This document shows, piece by piece, positions 41,425 through 42,530 of a DNA stretch of 42,530 bases (its first letter is position 1; each line of letters opens with the position of its first letter). Made by a program: the position numbers and the translations under genes. The DNA comes from Gordonia oryzae (GTDB taxonomy: Bacteria; Actinomycetota; Actinomycetes; Mycobacteriales; Mycobacteriaceae). Under the pieces are notes generated by a model, which saw nothing but the letters and a program-made list of their open reading frames with translations, was not told where the DNA came from and did not search any database. The stretch is taken from contig NZ_RKMH01000023.1 in the NCBI RefSeq assembly GCF_003797185.1, positions 1-42,530 of the forward strand. Reading direction: 5' to 3'.

Positions 41425-42530
41425 GCTGTTTCAGTTCCTGTCTGGCCGGTCGTCGGGTTGGGATTGTCAACGGGCACAAGGGGCATCTCGGGCATCTCCG
41501 GAACGCCAGGGATCTCACCGCCCGGTACCTCCGGAGCGCCAGGGATCTCATCGCCCGGTACCTCCGGATCATTCTCGCCACCGGCACCGCCCTCTTCTCC
41601 ACCGCCATTCTCCGGAGCCTTGGGCACATTGTCGACCAGCGGCTGTGTCGGTGCCGGACCCGTCAACGTCGCCCCGGACGGACCGTTCGGCGTCGCCGGG
41701 TCGGGAATCTCACGGATCTGGTTGGGCTGCAGAGGCGGTGAACTCGGGCTATCCGGTTGCGCGATCCGACCACCATTCGGATTGTCTGGCGTACACACCT
41801 GCGGCCCCCAGCGATAACCAGGCGGAGGACTCGGGAGCTCACTGTCCGGGCTTCCGAACAACGGCTTCGACGAACCTGCAGTCCCCGAACTGGGGTCACC
41901 GCTGCCGCCTCCCGGAGACGTGCCACCCGTCGTCGCCGGCGCATCACCAGTCCCTGATCCTGAAGATGACCCCTGATCACCGCCCGACCCAGCACCGCCA
42001 TCGCCACCAGCCGAGGACGAGGTACCACTCTCCGAACCCCCGCTCCCGGTATAAGCCGGCTGCTGCTCAGGGACCTCACTACCGGATGTCGACGGACCAT
42101 CACCGTTGGGCGTCGACGTCACCGTCGGAACTGACGTCGCAGGTGCCGCGAGGTGATTACTCCCATCGCTGTCGAGCGTTCCGATCAAGGCCGGGACGTT
42201 ACCGTCATAACCGTCAAGTAGAGCCTTGAGGAGTTGTAGTGGCTGTTTGTGATTCAGTCTTCGGAAGCGGGCGATTTGATCTTCCGTCAGCCCGAGGGAG
42301 CGAAGTAGGTCTTCAAATTCCGGGGAGTCCACGACATCGGGTTTCGGTGTGAAGTAGTCCCCAAAAAACAAGTCAATTACAAATGCCCACCATACGATTT
42401 GCTCGCGAAGAAGCTCAGCAGGTTCACCATCCATCACTTGAGGAGGCGGTGTCACCGTGTAAGCAACAAGTGCTCGGAGTTGCTGGCGGACAGGGGTTGT
42501 GGTGGCACGCAGGATGTTGACGTTGGCTGA
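41421..42530 (-). CDS. Large protein with Pro/Gly/Ser-rich C-terminus (partial, 5' end outside window)
   Basis: 369 residues visible; the frame is open through the window edge, so the N-terminus is missing (a GTG at 42455 is a possible internal start but the reading continues as coding-like text: RATTTPVRQQLRALVAYT). A helical part (LLREQIVWWAFVIDLFFGDY, LLRSLGLTEDQIARFRRLNH) precedes about 120 residues of Ser/Gly-rich linker, then YRWGPQVCTPDNPNGGRIAQ and a Pro/Glu-rich tail with two 11-residue repeats (PGDEIPGAPEV type). It looks like a secreted or surface protein or a polymorphic-toxin carrier, without an obvious catalytic domain in the visible part. Confidence 0.6.
   Translation of the reverse strand, partial: SANVNILRATTTPVRQQLRALVAYTVTPPPQVMDGEPAELLREQIVWWAFVIDLFFGDYFTPKPDVVDSPEFEDLLRSLGLTEDQIARFRRLNHKQPLQLLKALLDGYDGNVPALIGTLDSDGSNHLAAPATSVPTVTSTPNGDGPSTSGSEVPEQQPAYTGSGGSESGTSSSAGGDGGAGSGGDQGSSSGSGTGDAPATTGGTSPGGGSGDPSSGTAGSSKPLFGSPDSELPSPPPGYRWGPQVCTPDNPNGGRIAQPDSPSSPPLQPNQIREIPDPATPNGPSGATLTGPAPTQPLVDNVPKAPENGGGEEGGAGGENDPEVPGDEIPGAPEVPGGEIPGVPEMPEMPLVPVDNPNPTTGQTGTETA
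41494..41559. repeat. 33-bp tandem repeat, two copies
   Basis: Two 33-bp units (41494-41526 and 41527-41559), sharing the core CGCCAGGGATCTCA, differ at four positions. They encode an 11-residue PGxEIPGxPEx repeat in the Pro-rich tail of the partial protein; a third degenerate unit follows. Confidence 0.8.

Overview
The window is high-GC actinobacterial DNA. Gene content and order point to a mycolic-acid actinomycete (Mycobacteriales), most likely a Gordonia-like genome. This is inferred from neighbourhoods such as rplJ-rplL with an Mkl-type ATPase nearby, and sucD-sucC / M23 peptidase / pcrA / delta-class chorismate mutase / pgi / SDR / Fpg-like glycosylase, which matches the order known in Mycobacterium tuberculosis. 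No rRNA or tRNA genes were seen.

Layout. (1) 1-2950, minus strand: edge of an Mkl/MceG-type ABC ATPase, a GT87 mannosyltransferase, a bidirectional terminator, rplL and rplJ with a leader hairpin. (2) 3543-9081: a CocE/NonD-type hydrolase, a decayed FAD-linked oxidase tail, a PtpB-like phosphatase with a TIGR04338-type metalloprotein, a YihY/YhjD membrane protein and a DUF2786 protein. (3) 9300-12074: gene debris, a 162-bp palindromic MITE-like element, an APC-superfamily amino-acid permease and a lipoprotein. (4) 12106-21740: a decayed accessory segment. It holds remnants of lactate dehydrogenase, an IS3-type transposase, a MetI permease, a Nudix hydrolase, TnpB, an SRPBCC protein and a universal stress protein split by a second MITE copy. 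Between them are intact genes: a membrane protein, TetR, nitroreductase, lipoprotein, RDD protein and a striking nonapeptide-repeat protein. (5) 21764-40321: core genes, namely sucD-sucC, M23 peptidase, pcrA, an exported protein of unknown function behind a structured leader, a GT-C type membrane protein, chorismate mutase, pgi, lipoprotein, SDR, PrmC-like methyltransferase, Fpg/Nei-like glycosylase, cysQ, cobF and a second SDR. (6) 40440-42530: accessory DNA with a 27-bp direct repeat, a two-HTH protein and a coupled two-gene unit (proline/glycine-rich protein plus a 157-aa partner) running off the edge.

The most unusual items are the protein at 19643-20527, which carries 15 uninterrupted nine-residue repeats and is translationally coupled to an RDD membrane protein; the two near-identical 162-bp elements that are imperfect palindromes along their whole length; and the direct-repeat/HTH and coupled two-gene modules at the right edge. 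Many small gene remnants were identified by joining reading frames by eye. Their family names are recognitions from motifs, not search results.
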